A stretch of DNA of 64,000 bases from Apus apus (Eukaryota; Chordata; Aves; Apodiformes; Apodidae), in the NCBI RefSeq assembly GCF_020740795.1, contig NC_067285.1, forward strand, positions 90,727,152 through 90,791,151. Reading direction: 5' to 3'. This document shows positions 26,184 through 38,352 of the stretch, one piece after another; positions within the stretch are counted from its first letter, which is position 1, and each line of letters starts with the position of its first letter. Both the position numbers and the translations under genes were made by a program. The notes under the pieces were generated by a model. The model made no database searches and was not told the origin of the DNA. It saw only the letters and a list, made by a program, of their open reading frames with translations.

Positions 26184-29100
26184 CAGCTGAAAACTCATTC
26201 ACTGGAGCTACTGGTGGTGGAAAATGTAAATCAAGTGTGGCTACAGATACAGAATACTTCTTAATGTAAATGTGACATAAGTGTTAAAGAAGCAAGCAGT
26301 ACTACGAATATTTGTGGGACCTTCCTATAACTTTTCAGTGCTCCTAGAGAATAACTTCCTCTGCTGTCTTCTGGACCTCTTGAAGACCAAACCTGACTTC
26401 ACAGAAATCACTAGGAGTTTTTCTGAAGGCCCTGTCCTGCAAGAGTGTGAGTCCAACAGGGCCTTCCACACCTCTCAGGGTTGGAAGCTTTCACATAAGC
26501 TTTTCACTCTGCTCTTTCAAACCCAGATATAAGTTCATTCTGCTCCTAGCTGGTCAGATGTGAGCCAATCCAAAACCAGTAACACCATTACTGTACCACT
26601 GCCTTAGCCTGATGGTCTTATTTGCTCAAGCCCAAGTACCATAGAGCACATTTTGGAGCAGAGTTGGCTCTCTTCCAGCCTGCTTTAGGACTAGATGTGG
26701 GGACACAGGTCTGTCTGTTGGACCATAGTCCATGTTGACAAATTGTCAGGGGAGAGAAGGTTATTACACTTTATTGAAACACTGTCTGAACTGCTAAATG
26801 ATTAATTATATGAGAGCTGCCCACCCATACGGGAGTGAAGCTAGTAGGTTTGCCAAGAAACCACTGCTATTGAGTGTACAGCCAAAAAGTTAATGAGGGC
26901 TGCCCTTAAAATAGCAAAATTGGAAAAAAATCCCTTTAAAGTTATTTTCATAAGTTTCTCTTGTTATTACTTTTTAAATTATGTCTTTGTGTCTGGCCAG
27001 CAAAAGTATCTGGAGTTTTTCCCAGTTTAGAGACCCCAGTGCTCATCTGTGGGCCTCCAAAACAAGGTCCTTGAAGTCAAGTACATTTCAAGTGATCATT
27101 CCAAAGAATGGAAAATACTCTGCAAAATATCAGTAGTCCATGTTACGGAAATAATTGCCAATGTTGGCTCTTGTTCTCCAGTACTTTCTGGCTGCTGGGT
27201 GGACTACATACCAGAAAGGCTCCTGATCTAGCCTGAGGAAAGGAGAGGCAGTCCATAGGCTGCAAGAACAGTAGCTGATCCAAGCCAGCACTTTGGAGCA
27301 TATCTACATTTTTTCATTAAGCATTATTTTCCTAAAGGACTATGTTTACTGAGTGGTTTGTCTTAGTGAAGTATGGTTTGCCTTTGAATATGTCCTCACT
27401 CTATTGATGACTGATGCCCAGGAAACTGGATAGGGATTTTTGTAAGTCTTTAAAGGAGTTAGATGCTCAAATCTCATCAAAATTAATGGGATCGAGCATC
27501 TAAGTCCCATTCACGCCTTAAAAAATACCAGTCCTAAGACATCAGTGACACCATGTTTGGTTAGCATGCTAGAGTAGGTCAGCAAAAGCTCAGAATGATG
27601 GCATGCCCATAGGAGATTGCAGTCCTAGCATTAAGGAAACCTTGTAGAAGTCTTAGCTGTAAGTTCTAGTCAGGCAGCAGAGGGAACACTAGAATAATTC
27701 ATCATTTGGCAAACTTGAGTTCAGCATCAACGTTTTCTAAGAGACAGGGGGCCTCTAGTTAACTTTAGACAGTTTGTGCAATGATGTTTCTCTGAAAGTG
27801 AATGTTTTGATCAGTTTTCTGTGCTGAATTAGACCAGGCTATGTCAGATTTCCAGCTGTGCACTACTTCCAGACTTTTCAATCAAGCCTCACTGCTAACC
27901 ATTCTCTTTGTAGACCACTTTGCAACCAGAATGTTGCAAAGATTGTTGTGATGTCAACCAGAAAGGTTATACAGCAGGGAGTACACACCCAACTTCCAGA
28001 ATCCATTTCTTATCTCCCTCTTGAACTTCTGGCCCTCGATGCCTGAATGGAAATGCCTTTATTGGAACATTATGCATTGAAAAACTTGTAATAATAGAGA
28101 AGCTGTCCTCTGACTGATTTCTTCTTACAGAAACATCATTCCGAAGTATGGAGGGAGATGTTTACATCAACAGATATCCTTAGTTTATAACATGGTGAGT
28201 GATTGTGAAACTTAGGACAGACTTTCCAAACCCATTTAAGTTCTCAAGTGATCATAAGACAGTTAACACATCCTTTACAGAAAACATGCACAAAAATAAG
28301 GAAATGAATGCTTAAACACATAATAAATCTTTCATGCTCCACAGAACAAATATGCTGTGCTTATCAGGTATAAAGCATGGCTTATTTCTTCATAATTGTA
28401 ATCATAAATTTGGCTGAGTTACTGTACACATTCTACTGTCTGTGTATTTACTTTTGAAGATTACTGCTGTAAACTTTGAAAAGATAAAGAGATTAATTTT
28501 TTTAATATAGATATTTACAAGTTACTAGTTCTGGATGACAATAGCAGGAGTACTGTCAGGTGGGAAGGTATATAATGACAATTTGTCTTATAGTATATGC
28601 AACTAAATTGCATCTGGGATTGGAAACAGAATAGTGATATTGCTTTTCCAACTTTTAAATATATATACTTTGAAATAAGTGAAGAAAGAACATATATTAT
28701 TTTGGGGCACAATCAAAACAGTTGTGTTAAAAATAAATACACCTTTTGTTAGAGTTTAAAAAGGAATGGTATGTTTTTCTCAGTATGTCAGATGTGTAGG
28801 ATCTAAGACATGTGTACGTACTTGTAACTTTGCTTTCAGGCACCCAGTGGTTGCTGGTGGTGTGGTAGCTTTCTAGCTGTAATACTTACAAAGCCCACTT
28901 TGCTGTGATGGCAGCACTGCATGTGGAGAAGCCAGGCTGTTAGGCTGTCCCTGTGGATTTCACCAAAGATTTTGACTTTGTGAGTCAAGGCGATTTGTTG
29001 ATACTCCTGTAAATTTGATGACCTAAGAAGTCTTTTTATGAAGGCATTTTCAATCAGTGATTTTTTCAGAAATGTTTTGTGGTTACAAACAGAGCTAAGT

Positions 29101-29636
29101 GAACTGGTGTATTTGCCCTAGTGTTACTGAGAACAATGTTTGCTAAACTACTGGTGAATACTGAGGATGCCAACAGTGTAATTTATACATGACACTATTA
29201 AGATATAAGAGTCCTGATCATTAAGAGGTTATGTCCAAAGATAAAGATAGTGGAGGACACCATGTACAACTTGTCATGTGTAAGCTCCTGCTCATAATTA
29301 TATTAATTTTTACATTAATTCCTTCAAATGTCTTACAATGCATTTGGATTTATGTTCACTCTGGAAAAAAGGCAGAAGTTATGTTTCAACCAGGACCAGC
29401 TGATTTGCTGGGGATATTTAAAGTTTATATGGGTGCAATAGCAATTGAAGAAATTAACTGAATAACAATCTGTCAAGGGATATTAAATGTAAAGATACCT
29501 GTATGGTGTCCCTCCAACTCCTTGTAAGCTGGTACAGCACGTAAGGGCACTCCACTATATGTTTAGTCTCCTCTCATATTCTGTCGCAAGGTCATGCTAT
29601 TGGTAATTCACAGAGGTTGGATACTGAACTAGGGTG

Positions 29637-29654
29637 CTTTTTTTTTTTTTTTTC
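29637..29654. repeat. Poly(T) run
   Basis: Uninterrupted T tract of about 17 bases with no recognisable element attached. Confidence 0.85.
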
Positions 29655-30779
29655 TGTATAATGCTATAATGCTCTTCAGACCAGAAATCACCCTTGTGAT
29701 ATAGGCTTCATCTCGATGTTACTGATGGTTTTGAGGGTTTAGTTTTTTTCACCTTCAATGTGCTTTTTTGAGGTGGCATAGTGCTGATAGCATAAGAAAA
29801 AAATAATAAGCAGGGAAGTAAAGCATTTGGAAAGTTATAGTGCCATCTATAGAAAGAACACAGCACCAGCCTGCAAACTGAGGTCTCATTGCCTTAAAAA
29901 ACCCCTTATTTTGTACCTTCAACAACCAGGTCCCTGTTTTAGCCCTCAGCTGGAACTAAACATTAAATCCAACATAAAACTCTGAGCACTGCACTGAATC
30001 TTTAGGTATTATTGAAATCCTGAAATCCTCAGAAAGCTTGTTCAGCTTTCACCCCTAGTTTCCTCAGACCACATTTTTTCTGCCAATGTTGTCCCAGTCT
30101 TGCATTTTTGTTTTTCCAGTGGTCCCCCGTCTCCTAGTAATACAGAACTGTTTGTGGTCTCAGTTAAAGGCCAAGGGACTCTTAGACTTAGTCTTGCCCT
30201 TGCCAAGGGACTGAGCTAGTAAAAGTACTTACATGGGGCTTTGCACAAGACAATTGAGCAGTTTTCTAATCTCAGTGTGCATGTCCAGTTCTCACCCTGT
30301 GGCAAACTGGGAGGTCAAGGCCCTACCTTAAGCTCCCTATTGTACCTGCAGCTGGTGATTCTGTATTTTAGGAGCTGGTGACCGCTACCAGGCTGTTACA
30401 GTGCACAGTGAATTGTACAGCTCTCTGAATTACAGTTTTTGTAAAGAAACTGGATGTACATTAAGCCAAGGAGAGATGTTGAGATGTTGACTTCATGTTG
30501 AGGAGTTGAAAACTGGGGTGGAAGACTCAGATTCAAGTCCCTGTTCCAGTGACTATTTTGTTGCTTACAAAGTAGAGGACCACTACTGGAAGAAAGAGAG
30601 AGAACCATTCATCATGAAGTGCCAAATAACTTACTAGTTAAACATAGCTAAACATAGAGGGCTTCACAGCATGTTTTTGCTGCAGAGCAGGACAAAAAGC
30701 CCATCCAGAGAAGCGACATAAACTAGGGCTGTCTGTCATGTCTCTTTTTCTCTCATTCAAAAGGGCATTTAGCTTACAA

Positions 30780-30850
30780 TAATACAGTATGGTAATAGTA
30801 GAGAGTAGATAGTAATAATAGTAGAGAGTATGATAATAATACTAGGGAGT
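30780..30850. repeat. Degenerate AT/GTA-rich repeat
   Basis: Irregular repeats of ATAATAGTA and TAGAGAGTA words; AATAGTAGAGAGTA occurs twice. It is imperfect low-complexity sequence, probably an aged microsatellite. Confidence 0.7.
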
Positions 30851-33800
30851 ATTCATGGTGAGAATATTAAGCAGGGGTGAACACCTCCATCTTGCCATCA
30901 CTACACGTTTAACTCCTTTTGGAGTAAAGCTGTGCCCAGACTCAGTGTTTTCAACTGGCTAGTTTAAGCAATGCCTCACTCAGTCTGCTGGTTTCTGTGT
31001 CCCCAGCCATAAGCCCCTGGTTCTTCCTGCTGGTTTTGTAGGGGATTACACTGCCTGACTGAAGGCCTGCTTCCCTGAGTGACAGAGTGGATGGGAGTGG
31101 GGCTTTGTCCTGTGTAGTTTGCTTGAGAAAGCTGCTGGCAGAGCAGGGTGCTTAATGTAAGGCTCCTGTGGCCTACTCTGACCTGCAAAGTAGCCGTCCT
31201 GCTTTTTTCTACCAGTTAGCCACAGCATTGTGGCTTATCACTAAGCATCCTCATTGCTTTGGGCAATAATGGCTTTGGTTTGGAAACTCACTCTCAGCCT
31301 TTTATGAGTCTGTAGATATTGGTGAGGTGAGTAAAAGAAGACCCAGGACCTAATGTGGTCCCATTTACCCTCACTGGGCATGTTGCCACCACCTTCAGCT
31401 GGCTTAGGAATTTGCTTTATGACCCTGAAGAAACTAGATGGACTGTTCTTAAACTAAATGAAAGGAATTATTAACTCCAGGTACTTTTATAATGTCTTCT
31501 TGCCTGAACTTGCTTCATTTGGACCCTGATTCTGGAGAACATAAGATTTAAAAAAAACAGCTTCACTGTGTAGCTTAATTTCTTGTGCCTATTTACAGCA
31601 ATGTGCTTCCATTTTCAACACTGGCAAAAAAAAAAAATATGCAGAAAACAGAAAATATAAAACAAATTTAAGAAGACAAACATGTAGACATTTTAAAACC
31701 AACAATTTACATCCTTCACTACTGAAAACTACTTTTTACATTTATTTTATATGCACAGAAAATACTATGTAATCTTTTCAAAAGCCTTAGATAGCTTAAA
31801 TTTTGGGAAAATATTTTGAATGAGCTGGGAGAGTTAAAATTTACCCTCCAGCAGGACTAATGCTTATGATCTTCATTCCAGAGAGGTAACAAAGTCGTTA
31901 AATTACCAAGGTCTGAAAAGCTGAGATGAGAGCATAGATGCTGCCATTCCAGAAAAACAGACCTGTAGTTCTTTCACCACTTATACCTTTGTCTGTCATC
32001 TAAGTGAATACCTCTTTTTTCTAAATGCTCACCAGCCTGTAGAAAGTAGCACAGAGTAAAATGATATGCCACAAGAAAAAGGGCGTGACAATGAGCACCA
32101 TTAACTCTCACTGAGATGAGAGCTCCATGGAGTCAGTCTCTAGGGCAGAGGTGTTCTTTGCACAATCACGGGAAGCTGTTACCCTTGTAAATATGGTGGG
32201 AACTGAGGGAATAACTTAAGACAGAGACTATTATGGAAAACAATCCCCACATCACTGCATGCTACCTAAACTCCAGTGTAGCTCATGCTGTGGGGCTGCT
32301 GTGAAGAAATGCAGACCTGGGTTGCTTCTGCCTGTCATGTCTCATCCTGAAGGCTTCCTAGACTGACAGACTTAGAGATGCACTAAAAGGAGCACATCTG
32401 GGCCACAAGACATCAGTGAAAATCACTATCGATTCAAGTACAAAAACTGCATGTCAGAAGATTCCTGTAGAAAAAGACCATTTCAGATTATAAACATTTT
32501 TCAGATCATCAAATGAGAAACCTGTCTATCTGTACTGTGGCAGTAGTTGGATATCTGGGTAACATAAAGCATGTACTGTCTGTAGTTTGGGAGGCCTCTT
32601 CCAGTAGTTCATTCCAATAATTTCTGGTGTCCTTTCCTTTCTTGATGCAGAAAGATCAATTATAACTCCCTGCAACAATTTACATGAGTTTTAGAGCACT
32701 TTCCTGCATTATGGGTGATTTCTTTCTTTTTACAGCCTACAGAGTAGATTAAGCTTTTATAGTATTTGCAGACGTTTCCTTCAGCTAGTTATCTTACATA
32801 CATGGGACATATTTTTAAGGGCACAACTGTGTGCACTTTTGCTTTGTTATAGATTTCACTGTTCATGCATTATTTGCAATTAAAATATGCACAAATATTT
32901 ATTTTGCTTCAGGTAAGGATGAATATAAATAAATAAACAAGCAGGCATTGAAAACCATTTCTAGTTCTTGCATCTGTGTTTCCCTCCTGAAACAGAAGTC
33001 ATTCTGAAAGCTTCACTGACAGCTTGCTTTGAAAATGAGTATTTTTGCAGACTGCTGACTGCAGTACTACATTTACTAAAGAGATGCAGTCACACAATGG
33101 CTTGCCTCTGTATTATCTGGGTCATGGGCCAGAATTCTCCGGGGTGCTAACATTTTCAAATAAGCTGAATTTGTTGGTGCACAGTGGAGCTATTTTCCTT
33201 TTTAAAGCTGGTCCTAAATGGGAATGCTGAGTGTCATGCCTGGTTTAACTGTTTTTGATTTCATGTAGAGTCAAGGGGTGAAGTCCTTTTCCCCGGTGGC
33301 TGGCCACTCACTCTGCCGTGGCCAAGCATTAACCCCATGTTGAAGTTCCCTAATTTACACTCCCCACTGCATAAATTCACCATTTTTAATTTTATTAGGG
33401 GACTTCAGCAGTGTTCTAGTGGAATACCTGGAGGGGTTGCTTGCAATTTTCCAGAAAGAACAGTAGCTCAAGACAATATATTTGAGCCCTCTCTCTGCTC
33501 CTGCGTTTCAGTACTAAGAGCCAAATTTAAAACATAGAATTTCAACCCTAGCCTATTCCAGTGGTCAGTGTATGACAAACTTTCCCTAAATTCAGTAGCC
33601 AATCTTCTTTTTGTTCCCAATCCTTTTCCTCTTACACGTGAAGATGCTTGTGAGCAGTAGTACCATGCAGAATGTATTGATTGTGTTTAGGTTTTATAAT
33701 TACTTATTTAGACCTAAAGATTTTAAGTTATTCTCTATATTATGATGATCCATGTTGTATGCTGCATATTTTATACAATGTGGATAAAGTTTTAAATATT

Positions 33801-34097
33801 TTACATATTTAAAATAAAATAACAAAACTGGGTCCAGTCAGTGATTTGTTCAGGACAGCGCAAGAAAACCTAAATGAGTGACTGGTTCTGTCCCTCACTG
33901 CTGCTGGTTCTGCTCTTTTCCCTGGAGAGAGCCTTTTCTTCACCTGTTGGCTCATTTTGTAGGTATTAAGTTGTTACATGGATATAACCAGAAGTATACT
34001 TTGGCCTAACTGCTGAAGTACTAGAAGGAAGAATACTGATATCTTGCCATAAACATGAAGAATAATGTGGGACTGGATAAACCATACCAAACTTGTT

Positions 34098-34142
34098 TTA
34101 TTTCTTAAGAAGCTTTATAGAGCTTATTTCTTAAGAAGCTTT
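34098..34142. repeat. Tandem duplication, 26-bp period
   Basis: The 19-base word TTATTTCTTAAGAAGCTTT occurs at 34098 and again at 34124 with no mismatch. Each copy also contains the self-complementary core CTTAAG. Confidence 0.9.
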
Positions 34143-36402
34143 CCAGCAGCATTCTTTGGAAAAATAAAACCAAACAGAGGGAAGTTGCTCTGTTGGTGGT
34201 CACCACTGGTGAAAAGTCAAAAAATCTTCTGTCTGAGAATGAAGGCAGAGACAGCCCACACAGGTCTGCACTCTTCTAATACACACAAATGTTATCTATT
34301 ATATTGCAGTGTGCAAATATGCTAAAAATGTATGCTTTATTTATACAAACTCATGTTACTGCTGCAGTAAAAAAATCTTTGGGAAAGCAGTTGAACTTGT
34401 GAATGCTTACACTTCAGATCATAGTTACACTGTTAAGATTCACGTTTTCTGCCTGGTTATAATTTATAAACATTGGATTTAGTCAGAGAAAGTCTTCATA
34501 TAGCTTAACTGTAATTTCCTGTGGTAAATGGAGTCTGGTGAGTGAGGATATGAAATCCTGGAAAAGTCTAGTACTTCTAAAGAGCACTGCAACTGCTTGA
34601 TGTAGTAGGATTGGTATAATTTTGTAAAAAGGATTGACAGTTTGCTAGTTCCCTGACTAGGCCAGAGTGAAAAATACCAAGTGAGGAGCTTCTGCTTGAA
34701 AGCAAATGGATTTTTGTCCTTCTAAGATGATGGGATCAGGCTCTGAATCTAAGCAGATGCGGAAATATCATCAAGTCTGCCTAAGGAAATCACTTCAGTC
34801 CATACATAACTTCAGCCATGTGCTCAAGCCTATCTAAAGGCTTGATTTCAGTTGAAATCATGGACTAACTGTGAGCTAGTGTTTCAGGTTTTTGAGAAGC
34901 ATTACTTGTTTCCTTTTGATTGCACCTCACAGAGACCTAAATGTACTTGTGGATTCTCCTTTCAAATATGCCAGCCAAGTCTAGAGAATAAAAAATATTC
35001 CAAGACCTGCATATTGTGAGCTGATGGTGAGAGAAATATTTCAAACTTTGAAAACTAAGGAGATTTTAAACTAATTTCTTCCCGTGTTTGGGTTGTTTGG
35101 TTTTTTTCAGTCTTTCAATGAAGTGTGTGTTTTTTTCCTCATAACATAGCAAGCATATTCCCTGCAGGAAACACAGGCAATGGTTACAGGCTCTCCTGGT
35201 ACTCTCTCATATTACAAGTCTTGGCCGTGTCAGCCATGAGCTATCTAGATCCAAACTACAGCTAAGCAAAAGATTTAAGTCAGTCACCTGAGTGACATGT
35301 ATCCATGCAGCAGCTGCAGCATATGGGGCGGTAGAAATGAAACAACTTTTGTAAAACATGTGCAATAACCCCAGCTGCTTACCCAGAAGTTTCTTCTTGC
35401 CCTGAAACACTGCACTTTCCCAAAGAGTGACTGTGTGCCCCTGATCCAGGGCCATGAACATGCATCAGAAAGATTCAGAATATTTTGCCACCTTTTATAA
35501 AAGATTTGCATTATGCTTTACAGGAAAGTTTATTGCCACTGCTGCCTGTGCAGAGCATTTCTTAAAATGCAGCAGGGGTTAATTTATGACTTGTTGCCAG
35601 ATGGTCTTGTTGGGATACAGAAAATTGAAAACCAAGTCCCAGACTGTGTCTTATATTACAGGGAGATCATGTCCACCTCCATGAATAGCATTGGGCTGCA
35701 TCAGAAACCTCTAATAACTGCTTTCTGAAGTAGGGAAAAATTAAACATCCCAGTATATAACCCCTTTCCTTGCTTTGATCATTAAGAATTGATCCTGGCA
35801 AATATGTCAGTTTTTTGACACAACTTGACCTTCATGTCCATTGTTCACTAAAAGGAGAAAGAACAGTTTGTAAAATCAAAGAAAGTATCACAGTAGCCAA
35901 ACGATGATATTATTTTCTGAATAAGCTTGTTCCTTCATCCCCAGTTATTCAAACTATTCCGTAAAAGCCACCAGGAACGTGGCCACAACTTTGCCACCTG
36001 ACTCTTCTTTATGTCAGAAAGCCTGAATAATGCAACCAGCCTCTTTTCTGTAATCATCTGCAATTTAGATTTATGCATACTCCTCAAATGCCCAGTGTTG
36101 CTAAACTTTGTTTGTGGAATGTGGGGTGGGGGAAGGAGGGAGAAAGTAATATTTCGTGAATCGTGATGCAATAGAAATCTACTGGAGAAATATTTTAAGG
36201 CAGTAGAAGGGGACTCAAGGGACTAAATGTCAATACAGACCCTCCTTTGCAGACAGACATGAGTTCACCTGACTGTTCTCCAAGTCAATCAAGTTGTGGT
36301 TAGCCCAACACTGAGCTTTAGCTAATAAGCCATACCTACCTAAGAGGCAGGGTATATTAACTCAGGCTCAAAGCCAAACTAGTGTAAATATGAAACTTTG
36401 CC

Positions 36403-36445
36403 GGGGGGGGGGGAAAGAAAAAAAAAAAAAGGAAGAAGAAAAAAG
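36403..36445. repeat. G run followed by purine tract
   Basis: Eleven Gs, then an A/G-only tract of about 30 bases. Strand-asymmetric low-complexity sequence directly before the MIR-like SINE. Confidence 0.9.
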
Positions 36446-36473
36446 GCATGTAGTTATGAAGTTAGTTTTTATT

Positions 36474-36640
36474 ACAACTCTGCCATCAATTTCAAGTATC
36501 ACCTTAGGCAAACTACTGAATCTATGTCTCAGTTCCTTACTTGCAAAGTGGGGATAGTAAAACTGCAATTTCTCCCACTCTTCATACATTAAGAGAGGAA
36601 GATATTCTGGTAAAATGTTAAGATGCACATGTATAAAGAC
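36474..36640 (+). mobile_element. MIR-like (CORE) SINE fragment
   Basis: The order of words follows the MIR consensus: CTCTGCCA, a CACCTTAGGCAAACTACTGAA segment (MIR: GACCTTGGGCAAGTTACTTAA), TCTCAGTTCCTTACTTGCAAA (MIR: CTCAGTTTCCTCATCTGTAAA), then a GTGGGGATAGTAA segment, followed by a degraded 3' end. These ancient tRNA-derived SINEs are shared by amniotes. The copy is diverged and the ends are approximate. Confidence 0.72.
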
Positions 36641-37547
36641 TTGAAAGGAAAATGCAATTCAGTCTGGCTTCAGTGCTGTAAGCAATAATACCTCTCGGTA
36701 TGCTATTGTTCTTAAGCAGTGGAATTGACTGTCCTGTTTTTTAATGGTACTCTGCTTGAAACCCACTGGCATACCTTTGCCCAGTCTTGTTCCTCCAATG
36801 TCATGCAGATCTCCTCACTTTTTATGTCTTGCTGCAGGCCTTGCAATATCAGCTAACCACATCTGAAACTCAACTGAGAGAAAAGGACATAAGAAAATTT
36901 CAAATCAGTTTGACATAGTTCGTTATTTGTGTATTGGACTTCATCTACAACTACATTTCTGATGCATGGCAATTATTTTAGGGGTTGGGAAACTTCATTA
37001 AGCAATCTTGCATTGTTTATGGTACTGCTGGAAAGATGACCTTTGAAAAACGGGCAGGAATTCTCTCCTTTTCCCATTTTCCTTCTCCAACCTTCTCTGC
37101 TCTTTTTCCTGCCTCTTTCCCAGCAGGGTTCCCAGTCACCCTTAGGGATGTTACACACATCCTCAGGGAGGATTCCCCATACTTCTGTTTTGGTTTCATA
37201 GACCGTGGAAGACTCCCTCAGATCTGCCCCCGGTCTCTGCTTTCCCCAGCTCTTTGTGAAGGGACAACCCTCCACCAGTGACAAAACCTGTGCCTACTCC
37301 TAGATGCATTGGCTGCTCTTCCTGCAGCTGTTCTTGTTCTTCCACCCCAGTGAAAGCAGAAAAGCAGCAGTCAGCAGCTTCAGCCTCCAGCTTTTCCTGC
37401 GGGGAATGGCTCCCCCACACATGGTGCAGAGAGGAGGTTCACAATTAGCTCCTCATTAAGGAACCCAGCACCACATTCCCAAGGCTGGAGCAACACTGAT
37501 GACTGTTCTTATTTTTCATATTGTAACAGCTAACCTGGAGCAGTTTA

Positions 37548-38352
37548 AAAAAAGCTAGTTGTTAAATCCTGGTCCCTTGCAAACTTTCAAGGATGGAGAT
37601 GCCCCCATTTCTCTGATGACTTGTTCCAGCAGTGTGCTACCTTCCCAGTGAAGAAGTACTCTTCTAGTTTCCAAATGTTCCCAACTGAACCCTCTAAGCT
37701 GTAATTTGTGGTTCCTGCCCTTTGATATAACATCTCCTACTACCAAGAAAAAAAAATAATTGTTCTGTCATCTTTGCAACTGTCCTTGAAGTAGTTGTAG
37801 GCTACAATTAGATCCTTGCTTAGTCTCCTCCCTGCCAGACTGTACACACCCAGCTCCACCAATTTATTCTTTTATGCCACATGCTCCATGCCTTTGGCTG
37901 CCTCAGCAGGCTTTTGCTGGACCCTGTCCAGATTCCTCCATGTTCTTCTTGGACATGGGGGGACCCAGAACTGGACACACTATTCCAGATGCAGCCTCAC
38001 CAGTGCCAAATAGAGACGGATAATGATTTCCCTCCATCTGCTGGCCTCACTCCTCCCAGTATAGTTCCCAACATAGTATGCAATTTGCCTAACTCCTGAG
38101 GAAAGCACACAACACAGGGGCTTAGATTCCATTTGGCACATGCTGTAACACCCAGGGCCTGTTGGGCAGGGCTGCAGCTCAGCCCGTGGCCTCCCAGCCT
38201 ATGTGGAGACATGTGGTGGCTCCAGCCAGGTGCCGAGCTCTGTACCTCCCCATGTTGAACTCTGTGAGGTTTCTTCTAACCCAGTCCTCTCATCTATTGA
38301 GGTCCCTCAGGTCTGAAGCATTTGGAGTATCAACCATTCCCTGTAACTTAAT
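37548..38352 (-). mobile_element. Old CR1 LINE copy, decayed
   Basis: Minus-strand CR1-related sequence of about 800 bp. Landmarks include GCTGGACCCTGTCCAGATTCC, GGACCCAGAACTGGACACA, GCAGCCTCACCAGTGCCAAA and, near 38240, CTCTGTACCTCCCCATGTTG followed by GAGGTCCCTCAGGTCTG. These correspond in order to the reverse complement of CR1 ORF2. Frames are broken by stop codons. It is more diverged than the CR1 copies at 5481 and 10712, so it is an older insertion. A further detached piece may lie near 38590-38625 (GTGGGACTGGCCCC). Confidence 0.82.

Larger units (their letters stand above)
18921..36402. other. Intergenic DNA between LIMCH1 and UCHL1, left part
   Basis: AT-rich, CpG-poor sequence upstream of LIMCH1 and downstream of UCHL1. 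I found no coding exon with splice support. Open frames are short, and the longest (for example around 25755-26108) resemble nothing known. It carries the simple repeats and small tandem duplications listed separately. Conserved non-coding enhancers are plausible here but cannot be called by eye. Confidence 0.6.

Noticed and set aside
30515..30580. B-box-like GATTCAAGTCC, possible SINE start
   Set aside because: Similarity is too short and no A box or SINE body could be followed.
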